Origin: Paenibacillus oralis
GTDB lineage: Bacteria > Bacillota > Bacilli > Paenibacillales > Paenibacillaceae
Direction: 5' to 3'
Length of the DNA stretch: 64,000 nucleotides
NCBI RefSeq assembly: GCF_003863965.1
Contig: NZ_RRCN01000001.1
Span: 3,368,304-3,432,303, forward strand
Of the stretch, positions 9,051 through 18,321 are shown piece by piece (position 1 is the first letter of the stretch; each line of letters begins with the position of its first letter). The notes under the pieces were generated by a model. The model saw only the letters and a list, made by a program, of their open reading frames with translations. It was not told where the DNA came from and did no database searches. Made by a program: the position numbers and the translations under genes.

Positions 9051-10679
9051 CTATATCTGGCCTTTCCCGATATCCTCGCGGTATTTCAGCGGGTGGCAGC
9101 CGACATTCTTTTTGAAAACCGTGCTGAAATAATGCGGATTCTCGTAGCCGACAAGCTCGGCGATTTCCATGACCCTCAGGTCGGAATTGTGAAGCAGCTT
9201 TTTGGCCTGCTCGATCCGTACCTTGGTGATGTAATCGCTGATCGTCTCATTTGTGCCCTGCTTGAAAATCAGGCTGATGTAATTGGGAGTCAGATACACC
9301 TGCTCGGCGATTTTTGCGACGGACAGTTCCCGGGCGTAACCCTCGTGAATAATCTCCTTGATTTTGTTGATCGTTTTGCTGTTTTTCGTCGTGTTTTTAT
9401 TTTCCAGATAACGGGTCAGATCGGTGAAAAGCTGCAGCATATAGTCCTTAAGCTGTCCGATTTCGGTTTTGCCGTAAATTTCCTTAATGATCGTCATCCG
9501 ATCGCTAAGAACGTGCTCGCCTCCGCCATCCAGCTCATACAGCGTGCGCGCGGAAGTGAAGATCATTTCCGCACACAAGCTTTGCACATAATCCAATTGC
9601 GGCTTCGGTTCGCCGAGATGCCGGAACAGGTCCTCCAGCAGGGCGGCCGTTTTGCTCGTATTGCCCACCTTTAACGCGTTCATCAGGTCGGTATGTAACT
9701 TGTACAAATAAGAGCTTTGCAGCGTTTCGTTATCGGGCCGAATGTCCCGGATATGAATGATGGAACGCTGACCGGTATAAAACTTATAAATAAGAGCGGT
9801 TAACGCTTCTTTGTAGGATTCCTCCACCCTTTGGATTTGCATACAGGTATTCCCGATGCCAATCGACACGGAAAGCTGCAAATACCGGCCGATATTAAGG
9901 GTGCAAACCTCGCACAGCCGCGTGATCTCCTGGACTTCCACTCCGCCGCTGCTGCAAAACAGCAGAATGAATTCATTTTCCCGGGCGACGAAGCTGAGGC
10001 CGGCCCTTTGCTCCGCCAAGATCTCGTTGATAATATTTTGCATGGAAAAATAAAGCAGCTGCTTGTATTCCTCGGAATACTTCTCCAGCGCTTTTTTGTA
10101 GTCGTCGAGCTGCAGGACGCCCACCGTAAATTGCTGGTCCGGGGATAATGGCATCCCGAAAAAAGCGATCTTCTCCCAAATTTCCTCCGCTTCGGGATAC
10201 AGGCCGGCTAGCAAATTTTGCAAAAATTTATCCCGGATCAAAGGCGTATTCTCCTGCAGTTGTTTTTTGAGATGATCCAGATTGAACTGCACGTTCCGGT
10301 CATTATGGATACCATCCACCGTCTTGCGGAAAATTTCCTTCAGCTCGGGCAATTTCACAGGCTTTAAAATGTAGCCTTCCGCATTGATCTTTAATGCGTT
10401 TTGCGCATAAGAGAAATCCTGCACGCCGCTGATAATGATGATTTTAGCCGGGCATTCCGCCTCCTTCAGCTTCGCGGCCACCTGCAGTCCGTCCCAAAAC
10501 GGCATCATAATGTCAATAAACAATATGTCAGGCTTGAGCTTTAGGCAGAGCTCGTAGGCCTCCTGTCCGTCCTTCGCCTCGCCAATGATCTGAATGCCGA
10601 ACTCCTCTTCCCAGCGGATGGCCGCTTTCAGGCTGTCCCGGATAAACGGCTCGTCATCCGCGATGATCATCGTGATCAT
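9051..10679 (-). CDS. YesN-type response regulator, REC plus AraC helix-turn-helix
   Basis: 542 residues. N-terminal receiver domain: acidic pair IADDEP at residues ~7-12, phospho-acceptor Asp in LFIDIMMP at about residue 56, and the conserved Lys in YILKPVK. A long linker of about 270 residues leads to an AraC DNA-binding domain in the last 100 residues (VAKIAEQVYLTPNYISLIFK ... VMEIAELVGYENPHYFSTVF). The ATG at 10679 has GAGGTG upstream and lies 26 bp inside the 3' end of the kinase gene, so the two are translationally coupled. Such pairs activate sugar ABC transporter and glycosidase genes; the likely targets are the genes from 12.8 to 26.5 kb. Confidence 0.92.
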   Translation of the reverse strand: MITMIIADDEPFIRDSLKAAIRWEEEFGIQIIGEAKDGQEAYELCLKLKPDILFIDIMMPFWDGLQVAAKLKEAECPAKIIIISGVQDFSYAQNALKINAEGYILKPVKLPELKEIFRKTVDGIHNDRNVQFNLDHLKKQLQENTPLIRDKFLQNLLAGLYPEAEEIWEKIAFFGMPLSPDQQFTVGVLQLDDYKKALEKYSEEYKQLLYFSMQNIINEILAEQRAGLSFVARENEFILLFCSSGGVEVQEITRLCEVCTLNIGRYLQLSVSIGIGNTCMQIQRVEESYKEALTALIYKFYTGQRSIIHIRDIRPDNETLQSSYLYKLHTDLMNALKVGNTSKTAALLEDLFRHLGEPKPQLDYVQSLCAEMIFTSARTLYELDGGGEHVLSDRMTIIKEIYGKTEIGQLKDYMLQLFTDLTRYLENKNTTKNSKTINKIKEIIHEGYARELSVAKIAEQVYLTPNYISLIFKQGTNETISDYITKVRIEQAKKLLHNSDLRVMEIAELVGYENPHYFSTVFKKNVGCHPLKYREDIGKGQI

Positions 10680-12510
10680 CTTCGTTCACCTCGTTCCATG
10701 TTGTCACCACAGGACAGCTTACAACCACCAGCAATCCCTGCTCGTCCTCATCATTGCGGTAATACTTGATCCCGTAGGCCTCACCGAAAAATTGCTTAAT
10801 TCTCGCATGGACGTTGCGGATTCCATACGAGTCGCCGCTTGGCTGTCTGGCGTTCAGCAGATCGTTCAACTGCCGGGGATCGGCGCCGGCGCCGTTGTCG
10901 AAGACGGAAATGGTCACCAGGTTGGCCGATTCCTGCCGCACCCTGATCCGGATCATACCCGGCCCCTGTTTTTTCTGAACGCCGTGGACGATCGCGTTTT
11001 CCACCAGCGGCTGCAGCGTCAGCTTGACGATCAGGCAGCTATTGAGCAGTTCTTCATCTGCGGCCTCCAACTGGTATTCCAGCTTATCCTGAAAGCGGAA
11101 GCGTTGAATTTCCAGGTAGCTTTCCACCTGCCGCAGTTCGTCCCGCAGCGGAATGACGTTGTTGCCTTTACTGAGGCTGTACCTGAAAAAATCGGCCAGA
11201 GAAGTCACCATGCTGCTGAGCTCGGGAACATTATGCCGGATTGCCAGCCAGTTCATCGAATCCAGCGTGTTATAAAGAAAATGGGGGTTGATCTGAGCCT
11301 GCAGCGATTTCAGTTCGGCTTCTTTTTTGCGCAGCTCGGTCACGTATAATTTATCGATCAGGGCTTTGATCTGCTGCATCATCGCGTTATAGCGCTGGAA
11401 CAGGTAGGCAAATTCATCCTTGCGTTTGTAAACGATTTTGATGTTGAAATTCCCGGTCTCGGCATGGGACATCGAATGCACGAACTTGCGGATCGGGGCC
11501 GAGATATTTTCCGATAGCAGTAAAGCCATCATCAGCGATAACAGCATGCAAACGGTGATGACCAAATACATGACCCGCCGAAAAGAAAACAGATCGCCGC
11601 TCAGCTCAGAGATCGGGGACAACGCAATCACCTTCCATCCATAGGGCGTGATGTCTTTGTAGGTAATGAGCATGTTCTCGCCGTCCTGCTTGTATTGAAA
11701 TGAACGGAATGGATCGTCCGTTTCGGAAGTGGACATGTTCCGCGAATACTCCAGAGTGCTCAGGCTTTTCCCGATCAGTTCCGGGTCGGGGCTGAGCACA
11801 ATCCGGTCGTTTTGATCGACAACATAGATGTTGCTGCCAGGGGTAGGTTTGTAATTTTCGACGGTGGAGCTGAAATCGCTGAGCGGGATGTCGAGCGTCA
11901 ATATGCCCACATAAGGAAGCTGAATATGGCGGATACCGAACAAGCGCTTGGCAAATTTCAGCGTGTACTGGGAATCCAGTGAACTTAAGCCGATCACGCT
12001 CATATCCGATTTGGCCGGAATGTTCAGATACCACGGTTTCAGGGAAATCAGATCGATGTTGAATACCCGGCGCGAAAAGTTATATTGCGTATATTCGGGC
12101 CGGTTCACCATGTAGAGCATCGGGACGAACCGGACGCCGGTAGCCCCGCTGCTCGGAAAATTCTCCAAAATTTTGTTCAATTCATTCAGCTCATTAATGA
12201 TTCCGGTGCCGTCCGTTGCCCGGTCGGAAGAGATCAAATCGGCGAATTCCGAATTGAGGTAGAGGGAGATCATCGCATCATCGGCATTATTAAATTTTTG
12301 CATAAGATGATCCTCAACCAGGTTCAGATTGTTTTGTATCGACGTATTCGCATTCCGGGCAATGATCTCGGTGGACTTGTTGTAAATCGTGATGGAGATG
12401 ATCGTGGTGGGCAGCAGGACAAGGAACAGAAAGTAAAGGATCAGTCTGCTGCGGATGCTGAAATTGTACAGGAACAAAAATTTGGACAGCGTATCGAACC
12501 ACTGTTTCAT
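10654..12510 (-). CDS. YesM-type sensor histidine kinase
   Basis: 618 residues. One membrane segment near residues 20-42 (LILYFLFLVLLPTTIISITI) and one near 310-330 bracket an extracellular sensor region; a HAMP domain follows. The His_kinase motif is QINPHFLYNTLDSMNWLA (His about residue 410), with an ATP-binding end containing VENAIVHG and DNGAG. It overlaps the regulator gene downstream by 26 bp. Its promoter region holds a MITE-like element (12549-12716). Cognate ligand is probably a carbohydrate or a loaded binding protein (inference from the family and neighbours). Confidence 0.92.
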   Translation of the reverse strand: MKQWFDTLSKFLFLYNFSIRSRLILYFLFLVLLPTTIISITIYNKSTEIIARNANTSIQNNLNLVEDHLMQKFNNADDAMISLYLNSEFADLISSDRATDGTGIINELNELNKILENFPSSGATGVRFVPMLYMVNRPEYTQYNFSRRVFNIDLISLKPWYLNIPAKSDMSVIGLSSLDSQYTLKFAKRLFGIRHIQLPYVGILTLDIPLSDFSSTVENYKPTPGSNIYVVDQNDRIVLSPDPELIGKSLSTLEYSRNMSTSETDDPFRSFQYKQDGENMLITYKDITPYGWKVIALSPISELSGDLFSFRRVMYLVITVCMLLSLMMALLLSENISAPIRKFVHSMSHAETGNFNIKIVYKRKDEFAYLFQRYNAMMQQIKALIDKLYVTELRKKEAELKSLQAQINPHFLYNTLDSMNWLAIRHNVPELSSMVTSLADFFRYSLSKGNNVIPLRDELRQVESYLEIQRFRFQDKLEYQLEAADEELLNSCLIVKLTLQPLVENAIVHGVQKKQGPGMIRIRVRQESANLVTISVFDNGAGADPRQLNDLLNARQPSGDSYGIRNVHARIKQFFGEAYGIKYYRNDEDEQGLLVVVSCPVVTTWNEVNEDDHDDHRG

Positions 12511-12548
12511 CGCAGATTTCCCCTCTTGAGGATCGATTTGAAAAGGTA

Positions 12549-12716
12549 GTTCAAAAAGTCATCTTTTGATCACGAAGCAGAACACGAAGTGGACTCGACA
12601 TCGAATCTTGAATTCAGCCGGGCCTTCCGTTGCTCACGTACCCAAAACGTACGCTCCGCTACTCAGTCCCTAGCTTCATCCAACCTTCTCGGTGCTGAAA
12701 AGCTGACTTTTTGAAC
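12549..12716 (-). mobile_element. MITE-like element, copy A
   Basis: 168 bp bounded by GTTCAAAAAGTCA and TGACTTTTTGAAC, inverted relative to copies at 29861 and 46431 (on the plus strand it reads as their reverse complement). The internal body is shared with those copies (e.g. GAATTCAGCCGGGCCTTCC). No open frame for a transposase. It sits in the divergent promoter region between the kinase and the binding-protein gene. No clear target duplication is seen. Confidence 0.8.
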
Positions 12717-12835
12717 ACATATTTAAATTATATTGACTCTTGCCAAATGCGGCCGATTGTCGGAATATGTAGGCAGATCGGAACGGCTTTATTGTAAAAG
12801 CATCGGTTCGGATATGTCAACGTGAGGGGATAGCT

Positions 12836-14281
12836 ATGAAACGGGGATGGAGTTTGGCCATAGGTCTGTTTGTCGGCGTGGCGCTGTTTGGATTTTTTGT
12901 TTTGGACCGTTCGTCGTTGATCGAGCGGGGAGAAGAGGGGGAAAAGGCACCGGCGAAGATCCAGGTGAAAATCGCTCTGAACGATTGGGCGGACAATCTT
13001 GAAGTCCGGAACGCGATCAGGCGGTATAACGAGACCAATCCGCATGGGACGGAAATCGTCATCATGGATATACCGACAGAGGCGTACAACGATACGCTGA
13101 ACATGCTTTTGACCTCGGGTAAAGGTCCGGATGTGTTTGTCGCCGACCGCATCTGGCTTGCTTCTTACGTGAATAAAAATTATTTGGAAAATTTAAAGCC
13201 GTATCTCAGCCAAAGCGAATATTGGCGTTACCCGCTGTGGAGTCTGGACTATGCGCAAAGCTCCATGTTCAAGGGAGGAATTTATTTTCTTCCTTCCAGT
13301 GTAGAGACGCTCAGGCTGATCTACAGAAAAGATTTGTTCAAGAACGCAGGACTTGATCCCGATCGGCCGCCGGCCACGCTGCCCGAGCTGAAGACAGCCG
13401 CGGAGCAAATCACCGCTACCGGGGGCGGAGTACGGAAGTACGGTTTTGCTTTACCTGCCGGAGATCTTCAGCACAGCTTCCAGCTCGATTTGGAAATGTC
13501 AAACACGTATAGCGGCGTATTTTATTACGATTATCGGACAGGCAGATACGATCTAAGCGTGTATTTGCCTTGGCTTAAAGCGATGAGAGAGATTAAACGG
13601 GCGGGAAGCCTGTATCCGGGCGAGTCCCTGCTGAAACATGAAAACGCTTTGAAGCAGTTTGCCGAGGGAAATATCGGGATGATGTACGCCACCAGCCAGG
13701 ATTACGTGAAACTCCGCGAATATGCGCCGCGGGGGGATTGGGGAATCGCGATGCCGCCGGCTATTAGCGAAGAACTGAGCGGAGCCGGCGCATTAATGAT
13801 GCAGCCGCAGTCTCCCCTGGTTGTCAACTCCGGAGCGAATGCGAAGGAAGAGGCCGTGAAAGTATGGAGCTACCTGCAATCGGCCGACTTTCAGACTGTT
13901 TTGTTTCAGCAGGCGCTGGCCATCCCGCTCGTTGACGATATTGTGAATCGGACAAATCAGCAGCCGCAATACGCACAATTTAAAGATTTTTATCCTACCG
14001 CTCAGGAGGCGTTTTATCCGCTGTGGCCGCAAATTATGGATCAATACGACCCCAATACCGTCGCTCCGGGCCCGCGCAATTCCGGGGACCGTCCGCGAAT
14101 GGAGCTTTATTTGCAGCTTATCGCGGACCAGGAGCCGCTGCCGATGGAAGAAGCGCTGCGGCGGGAAACCGAGCGCTTGAACCAGATGCTGGAGATCGCG
14201 GCGACAGGGCGCTTTTTTAACCCCGAAGATTATGTCTATCCCGACTTTGATCCTCTGCATCCTTTTGCGGGAGGCCATTGA
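12836..14281 (+). CDS. Extracellular solute-binding protein (family 1), membrane-anchored
   Basis: 481 residues. An N-terminal hydrophobic segment (LAIGLFVGVALFGFFVL, residues ~7-23) is not followed by a lipobox Cys or an obvious signal-peptidase site, so it probably stays as an uncleaved anchor. The rest has the fold I expect for family 1 sugar-binding proteins (KIALNDWADNLEVRNAIRRY ... GPDVFVAD ... KDLFKNAGLDPD). GAGGGG precedes the ATG. It is divergent from the YesM-type kinase, and a second, lipobox-bearing binding protein sits at 16728. One possibility is that this one presents ligand to the kinase; that is inference. Confidence 0.85.
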   Translation: MKRGWSLAIGLFVGVALFGFFVLDRSSLIERGEEGEKAPAKIQVKIALNDWADNLEVRNAIRRYNETNPHGTEIVIMDIPTEAYNDTLNMLLTSGKGPDVFVADRIWLASYVNKNYLENLKPYLSQSEYWRYPLWSLDYAQSSMFKGGIYFLPSSVETLRLIYRKDLFKNAGLDPDRPPATLPELKTAAEQITATGGGVRKYGFALPAGDLQHSFQLDLEMSNTYSGVFYYDYRTGRYDLSVYLPWLKAMREIKRAGSLYPGESLLKHENALKQFAEGNIGMMYATSQDYVKLREYAPRGDWGIAMPPAISEELSGAGALMMQPQSPLVVNSGANAKEEAVKVWSYLQSADFQTVLFQQALAIPLVDDIVNRTNQQPQYAQFKDFYPTAQEAFYPLWPQIMDQYDPNTVAPGPRNSGDRPRMELYLQLIADQEPLPMEEALRRETERLNQMLEIAATGRFFNPEDYVYPDFDPLHPFAGGH

Positions 14282-14303
14282 TTAGGTCAGTTTTTTGCTG
14301 CGC

Positions 14304-14485
14304 TAACGGTTGTCATCGTGCTTATTCGAGCGAAAAAGCGGTGATTTCTTTTTTAACGGTTGCCATCGCGCTTATTTAGGCGAAACCGCCTCATTACCGC
14401 CGAAAAAGTGGAAATAGGCTCGCTGGCAACCGTTACATTTTGTAACCCCTCGTTTTTGCCCAAATAGCGCCGCCCACAACCGTTA
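14304..14485. repeat. Four-unit intergenic element, TAACGGTTG family
   Basis: Four ~24-bp units at 14304, 14354, 14412 and 14462; spacing 50/58/50. Units 1-2 start with TAACGGTTG and end near CTTATT; units 3-4 are inverted, starting AAATAG and ending CAACCGTTA. One half of each unit resembles the half-site of the AAATAGCG family. Total length 182 bp, matching the other families. Confidence 0.8.
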
Positions 14486-14499
14486 GATTTTTTTGCGCT

Positions 14500-14550
14500 T
14501 TAGAGTCAGGTTTTAACCCCCAATTAAGTTCCAAAAGAACCTGACTCTAA
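14500..14550. promoter_or_regulatory. Perfect 13-bp inverted repeat
   Basis: TTAGAGTCAGGTT (14500-14512) / AACCTGACTCTAA (14538-14550) with a 25-base loop and no T run. It could be an RNA hairpin, an operator or a small-element end. Confidence 0.6.
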
Positions 14551-14578
14551 CAGCGGGTGAAACCCCATACCCATCCCT

Positions 14579-14638
14579 CCCCATACGCTTATCGTATGGG
14601 GTTCGGGCAAAGGACCTCGCCAGCGGCGAGGTTTTTTT
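14579..14638 (+). terminator. Hairpin pair ending in a Rho-independent terminator
   Basis: Hairpin CCCCATAC (14579-14586) / GTATGGGG (14594-14601), then CCTCGC/GCGAGG (14615-14631) followed by TTTTTTT. It ends transcription after the 12836 gene, or acts as an attenuator ahead of the permease operon. Confidence 0.75.
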
Positions 14639-14765
14639 GTTCGGCATCCCCAAAACTATAGAATTTTGAACTTTTATTATAGCTGCGTTTATTTTGCTTT
14701 GCGGCGTCCGCCGGTAAACTTGGATGTGAGATAACCCATCGAAAGTCAAGTAACGCTTCCGAAGC

Positions 14766-14810
14766 AGTTTTGTACGAAGAGGTATTGAGGAAGCAAATGC
14801 TCACAAAACT
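14766..14810 (+). repeat. SD-adjacent hairpin, diverged single copy of the 65-bp repeat core
   Basis: AGTTTTGTACGAAG ... ATGCTCACAAAACT, with the inverted arms AGTTTTGT and ACAAAACT 37 bp apart, exactly as in the repeats at 63630-63889. It ends directly before the ribosome site TTGAGGAGGT of the permease gene. Confidence 0.65.
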
Positions 14811-14827
14811 TTGAGGAGGTGGAGCCC

Positions 14828-15763
14828 GTGAACCCAAAAACACGGTTGCCCGCAAGGTTCAAAGAGTTAAGGAAAAATAAAGTGCTGCTGCTCATGCTGC
14901 TGCCGGGAGTGCTGTTTCTCCTCGTCAACAATTACTTGCCGATGTTCGGCACTATCATCGGGTTCAAAAATATCAACTATATCGACGGTATCCTGGGGAG
15001 CCCCTGGGTTGGCTTCGACAACTTCAAATTTCTGTTTGCCACTACGGATGCCTGGATTATTACGCGCAACACGGTGTTGTACAATTTTGCGTTTATCATC
15101 CTTAATCTCGTCATCGCCGTGGCTGTCGCCGTCGCGTTAAACGAATTGAAGAACAAGCTGGCGGCTAAGTTCTATCAAAGCGTGATGTTTTTCCCCTATT
15201 TCTTGTCCATGGTTGTCGTCAGTTATCTCGTGTTCGCCTTCCTCAACGTCGAATACGGTTTCATTAACAAAGGGGTGCTTGCCCTGTTTGGCGTGGACGA
15301 GATGAACTGGTATTCCGAGCCGAAGTACTGGCCGTTTATTTTGCCGCTCATCAATATCTGGAAAAGCGTGGGATACGGCTGTGTCATCTATCTCTCCGCG
15401 ATTATCGGCCTGGATAACGAATACTACGAGGCCGCGCTGATCGACGGCGCCAGCAAGTGGAAACAGATCATCCACATTACGATTCCGCTGATCCGCCCGG
15501 TGATGATTATCACCACGATTTTGGCTATCGGCAATATTTTCCGCTCGGATTTTGGTTTGTTCTATCAAACGACCCTGAATTCGGGAGCGCTGTACCCGAC
15601 CACGCTGGTCATTGATACTTATGTCTACAATGCCCTGATCAATATGGGGAACCTGGGGATGTCTTCGGCAGCGGGGTTGTACCAGGCCGTCGTCGGATTT
15701 TTCCTCGTGCTCCTCTCCAATTGGGTGGTGCGCAAAATCGACAAAGACCAGGCGGTTTTCTAG
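14828..15763 (+). CDS. Sugar ABC transporter permease (LplB/YtcP type), first subunit
   Basis: 311 residues from the GTG at 14828, which sits 7 bp after GAGGAGGT; an earlier in-frame GTG at 14819 overlaps that site. Six hydrophobic segments are visible, and the cytoplasmic EAA loop reads EYYEAALIDGASKWKQIIHI. The N-terminal LLMLLPGVLFLLVNNYLPMFG is typical of the LplB group that imports complex oligosaccharides. It pairs with the 15776 permease (12-bp gap) and the 16728 lipoprotein. No ATPase is nearby; such systems usually share a distant MsmX-type ATPase. Confidence 0.92.
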   Translation: MNPKTRLPARFKELRKNKVLLLMLLPGVLFLLVNNYLPMFGTIIGFKNINYIDGILGSPWVGFDNFKFLFATTDAWIITRNTVLYNFAFIILNLVIAVAVAVALNELKNKLAAKFYQSVMFFPYFLSMVVVSYLVFAFLNVEYGFINKGVLALFGVDEMNWYSEPKYWPFILPLINIWKSVGYGCVIYLSAIIGLDNEYYEAALIDGASKWKQIIHITIPLIRPVMIITTILAIGNIFRSDFGLFYQTTLNSGALYPTTLVIDTYVYNALINMGNLGMSSAAGLYQAVVGFFLVLLSNWVVRKIDKDQAVF

Positions 15764-15775
15764 GAGGAGCCTCAT

Positions 15776-16666
15776 ATGAACAACGAAATCTCAAAAACGA
15801 CCAATCTGATTCTCCATTTGATTTTTATCGTCATTACCGTGCTTTGCGTGCTGCCGATCGTCCTCGTCTTTATGATCTCGATTACCGACTATGACTCGAT
15901 CGTGCTGAACGGTTATCAATTTATCCCGGACAAACTGAGCCTGGAGGCGTACCGGTATATTTTTAAAGATTACGGCACGGTAGTAAGCGCCTACGGGATT
16001 TCTTTCTTTGTCACCATTGTCGGGACTTTGCTGAGTGTGCTGCTCACGTCGCTGTACGCGTATCCGCTCTCCCGGGGCGATTTCAAATACAGAAGCGGCT
16101 TTGCTTTCCTCGTGTTTTTCACGATGCTGTTCAGCGGCGGATTGGTGCCGTGGTATATCATGTACACGCAGGTGCTGGATTTAAAAAACTCGATCTGGGC
16201 GCTGATTTTTCCGATGCTGCTCTCGCCCTTTAACGTGCTCATTATGAAAACCTATTTTCAGATGACCGTGCCGCCCGCGCTGATCGAAGCCGCCAAAATA
16301 GACGGAGCCGGGGAACTGCGGACCTTTTTCAAAATCGTGTTTCCGCTGTCTCTGCCGGTTTTCGCTACGATCGGTTTGTTCAATACGCTTCACTACTGGA
16401 ACGACTGGTTCAACAGCATGATCTTTATTACCGACACCAAGCTGTATTCCCTGCAATATCTGATGTACAAAATGATTTCGCAAGCCGATTATTTAAGCAG
16501 GAATAGCGCGCTGATTCAAGGGTCGGCCACCGAGCTGGCCAAACTGCCGGGGGAAACGATCCGGATGGCGATGGCGCTGATCGGGATCGGTCCGATCGTG
16601 CTCGCTTATCCGTTTTTCCAGCGCTACTTCATCAAAGGCTTAACCATCGGCTCCATCAAAGGCTAA
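15776..16666 (+). CDS. Sugar ABC transporter permease (LplC/YtcP type), second subunit
   Basis: 296 residues, six predicted membrane segments (e.g. LILHLIFIVITVLCVLPIVL; TIGLFNTLHYWNDWF). EAA loop PPALIEAAKIDGAGELRTFF near residue 165. CAAA-type C-terminus (FFQRYFIKGLTIGSIKG) normal for the group. GGAGG lies 8 bp before the ATG. It forms the heterodimeric channel with the preceding permease. Confidence 0.92.
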   Translation: MNNEISKTTNLILHLIFIVITVLCVLPIVLVFMISITDYDSIVLNGYQFIPDKLSLEAYRYIFKDYGTVVSAYGISFFVTIVGTLLSVLLTSLYAYPLSRGDFKYRSGFAFLVFFTMLFSGGLVPWYIMYTQVLDLKNSIWALIFPMLLSPFNVLIMKTYFQMTVPPALIEAAKIDGAGELRTFFKIVFPLSLPVFATIGLFNTLHYWNDWFNSMIFITDTKLYSLQYLMYKMISQADYLSRNSALIQGSATELAKLPGETIRMAMALIGIGPIVLAYPFFQRYFIKGLTIGSIKG

Positions 16667-16727
16667 TCCCGGTTATCCGGTTAGCATATCATACACGCTC
16701 TATTGACCAAAAGGGAGGAGAACAAGC

Positions 16728-18245
16728 ATGAAAAGCTTCAAATGGATGGGCCTGCTGCTGGCGTTGACGCTGCTTGCCGGAATGGCGTTAAGCGGATGCG
16801 GCGGCGGTGGCAGCAGCGGCAGTCCGGGCACCACGTCTGGAAATGCCGGCGGAAATGCGGGAGCACGGCAAGAGACCGCCCCGAACGGGCTTGCGCCCGT
16901 AGAGCTGTCGCTCTATTTGCCGGGAGGGCCGGATAAGGACGTAGCGGCCGTGGAACAAGAAATCAACGCCTATTTAAAAGATAAGATCAACGCCACGCTA
17001 AAAATCAATCAGTTAAGCTGGGATAAGCCGGCGGATAAAGTGAATCTGATGATTCAATCGGGCGAAGTGTTCGACATGACGTTTACCTGGGATTTTTTGA
17101 CCAATGCTTCCAAAGGGGCGTATTATCCGCTTGAGGATCTGCTTGACAAGTACGCCAAGGAGACGAAAGAGCAAATTAATCCGGCCTATTTACAGGCGGC
17201 GACCGTAAACGGGCATTTGTACGCGATCCCGACAGAAAAAGAATTGGGGCAATCGGTCGGGTTCGCTTTTGACAAGGCGATCGTCGACAAATACAACTTC
17301 GATATCGAAAACCTGCAAAAGCTGGAGGATATCGAGCCGATGCTGCAAACGATCAAAAAAAAAGAGCCGGCTATTACACCGCTGTTCATGAACCATACGG
17401 ACACGATGTTCTGGTTCCCGGTTTATCCAAACGCGGAGGATATTGACGGCAGTAATGACATCCCGACGATGCTGGATTACGGCACGATGAAGGTTTTTAA
17501 CGAATACGACACGCCGGAGATGCTGGAGCGCCTGAAATTGATCCGCAAATGGTACGAATCCGGGTATATCAACAAAAACGGGGCAACGGACAAAACGGAG
17601 CTGAAGGACGCGGTGAAAAACGGGAAAGCCTGGTTCACCTATGGCAATATGAACCCGACCTCGGCCAACGATTGGACCAATCTGACCGGCAGACCGATGC
17701 AGATCAAGACGCTGCTGCCTGTCAAGGTGGGCACAAAAAGCCTCCAAGGCTCCATGCTGGCGATTTCGCGAACCTCCAAAAATCCGGAGCGGTCGATGAT
17801 GTTCATCAATCTGATCCATACCGACCCCGTACTCTATAATATGCTGACGTTTGGGCTTGAAGGAAAGCACTATAACAAGCTGAGCGACGGGACCGTCGAA
17901 CTGATTCCCGACAGCGGTTACAATTCCGTCTCCCAATGGATGATCGGCAATGTGCTGCTTAGCTACATTAACAAAAACGAAGACCCGGCCCGGGTGGAGT
18001 TGTACAAAACGTGGAACGAAAATTCAACCATTTCGCCGGTGCTTGGCTTTGTCTTCGACTCTTCTAAGGTACAATCGCAAATCGGCGCCTTGACGAATAT
18101 CGTCAAGCAATATAAAAATACGCTGTTTACCGGCCAAAAAGATCCCGAACCGGTGCTGGGGGAAATGAACCAAAAGCTGAAAGCGGCGGGGATCGACGAA
18201 GTGATCAAGGAGTTGCAGTTCCAGTTGGACGCTTTTCGGGAATAA
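16728..18245 (+). CDS. Extracellular solute-binding lipoprotein (LipO type)
   Basis: 505 residues. Signal peptide with lipobox LSGC (Cys at residue 24) followed by a Gly/Ser-rich tether, then a family 1 binding-protein fold of the LipO subgroup (VELSLYLPGGPDKDVAAVEQ ... KINQLSWDKPADKVNLMIQS). It delivers the oligosaccharide to the two permeases upstream. Strong AAGGGAGGAG ribosome site. The following gap (18246-18321) contains the left end of the MITE-like element. Confidence 0.92.
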   Translation: MKSFKWMGLLLALTLLAGMALSGCGGGGSSGSPGTTSGNAGGNAGARQETAPNGLAPVELSLYLPGGPDKDVAAVEQEINAYLKDKINATLKINQLSWDKPADKVNLMIQSGEVFDMTFTWDFLTNASKGAYYPLEDLLDKYAKETKEQINPAYLQAATVNGHLYAIPTEKELGQSVGFAFDKAIVDKYNFDIENLQKLEDIEPMLQTIKKKEPAITPLFMNHTDTMFWFPVYPNAEDIDGSNDIPTMLDYGTMKVFNEYDTPEMLERLKLIRKWYESGYINKNGATDKTELKDAVKNGKAWFTYGNMNPTSANDWTNLTGRPMQIKTLLPVKVGTKSLQGSMLAISRTSKNPERSMMFINLIHTDPVLYNMLTFGLEGKHYNKLSDGTVELIPDSGYNSVSQWMIGNVLLSYINKNEDPARVELYKTWNENSTISPVLGFVFDSSKVQSQIGALTNIVKQYKNTLFTGQKDPEPVLGEMNQKLKAAGIDEVIKELQFQLDAFRE

Positions 18246-18272
18246 CCAAGATTGCGACCTATTTTAAGTAGT

Positions 18273-18290
18273 GTTCAAAAAGTAGGCTTT
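18273..18290 (+). mobile_element. MITE-like element, left-end fragment
   Basis: GTTCAAAAAGTAGG matches the 5' terminus of the MITE-like copies (one change). The body and right end are missing. It lies just before the ribosome site of the 18322 gene, as copies B and C do for theirs. Confidence 0.5.
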
Positions 18291-18321
18291 AGCTACCTCT
18301 ATAAAGGAGTGAACCGGACAG

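Noticed and set aside
12549..12716. Complete insertion sequence
   Set aside because: Only 168 bp, with no transposase frame in any copy; it is treated as a non-autonomous MITE-like element.
14828..18245. Missing ABC ATPase as evidence of a broken transporter
   Set aside because: Lpl/YtcP-type importers commonly use a shared ATPase encoded elsewhere, and all three local genes are intact.
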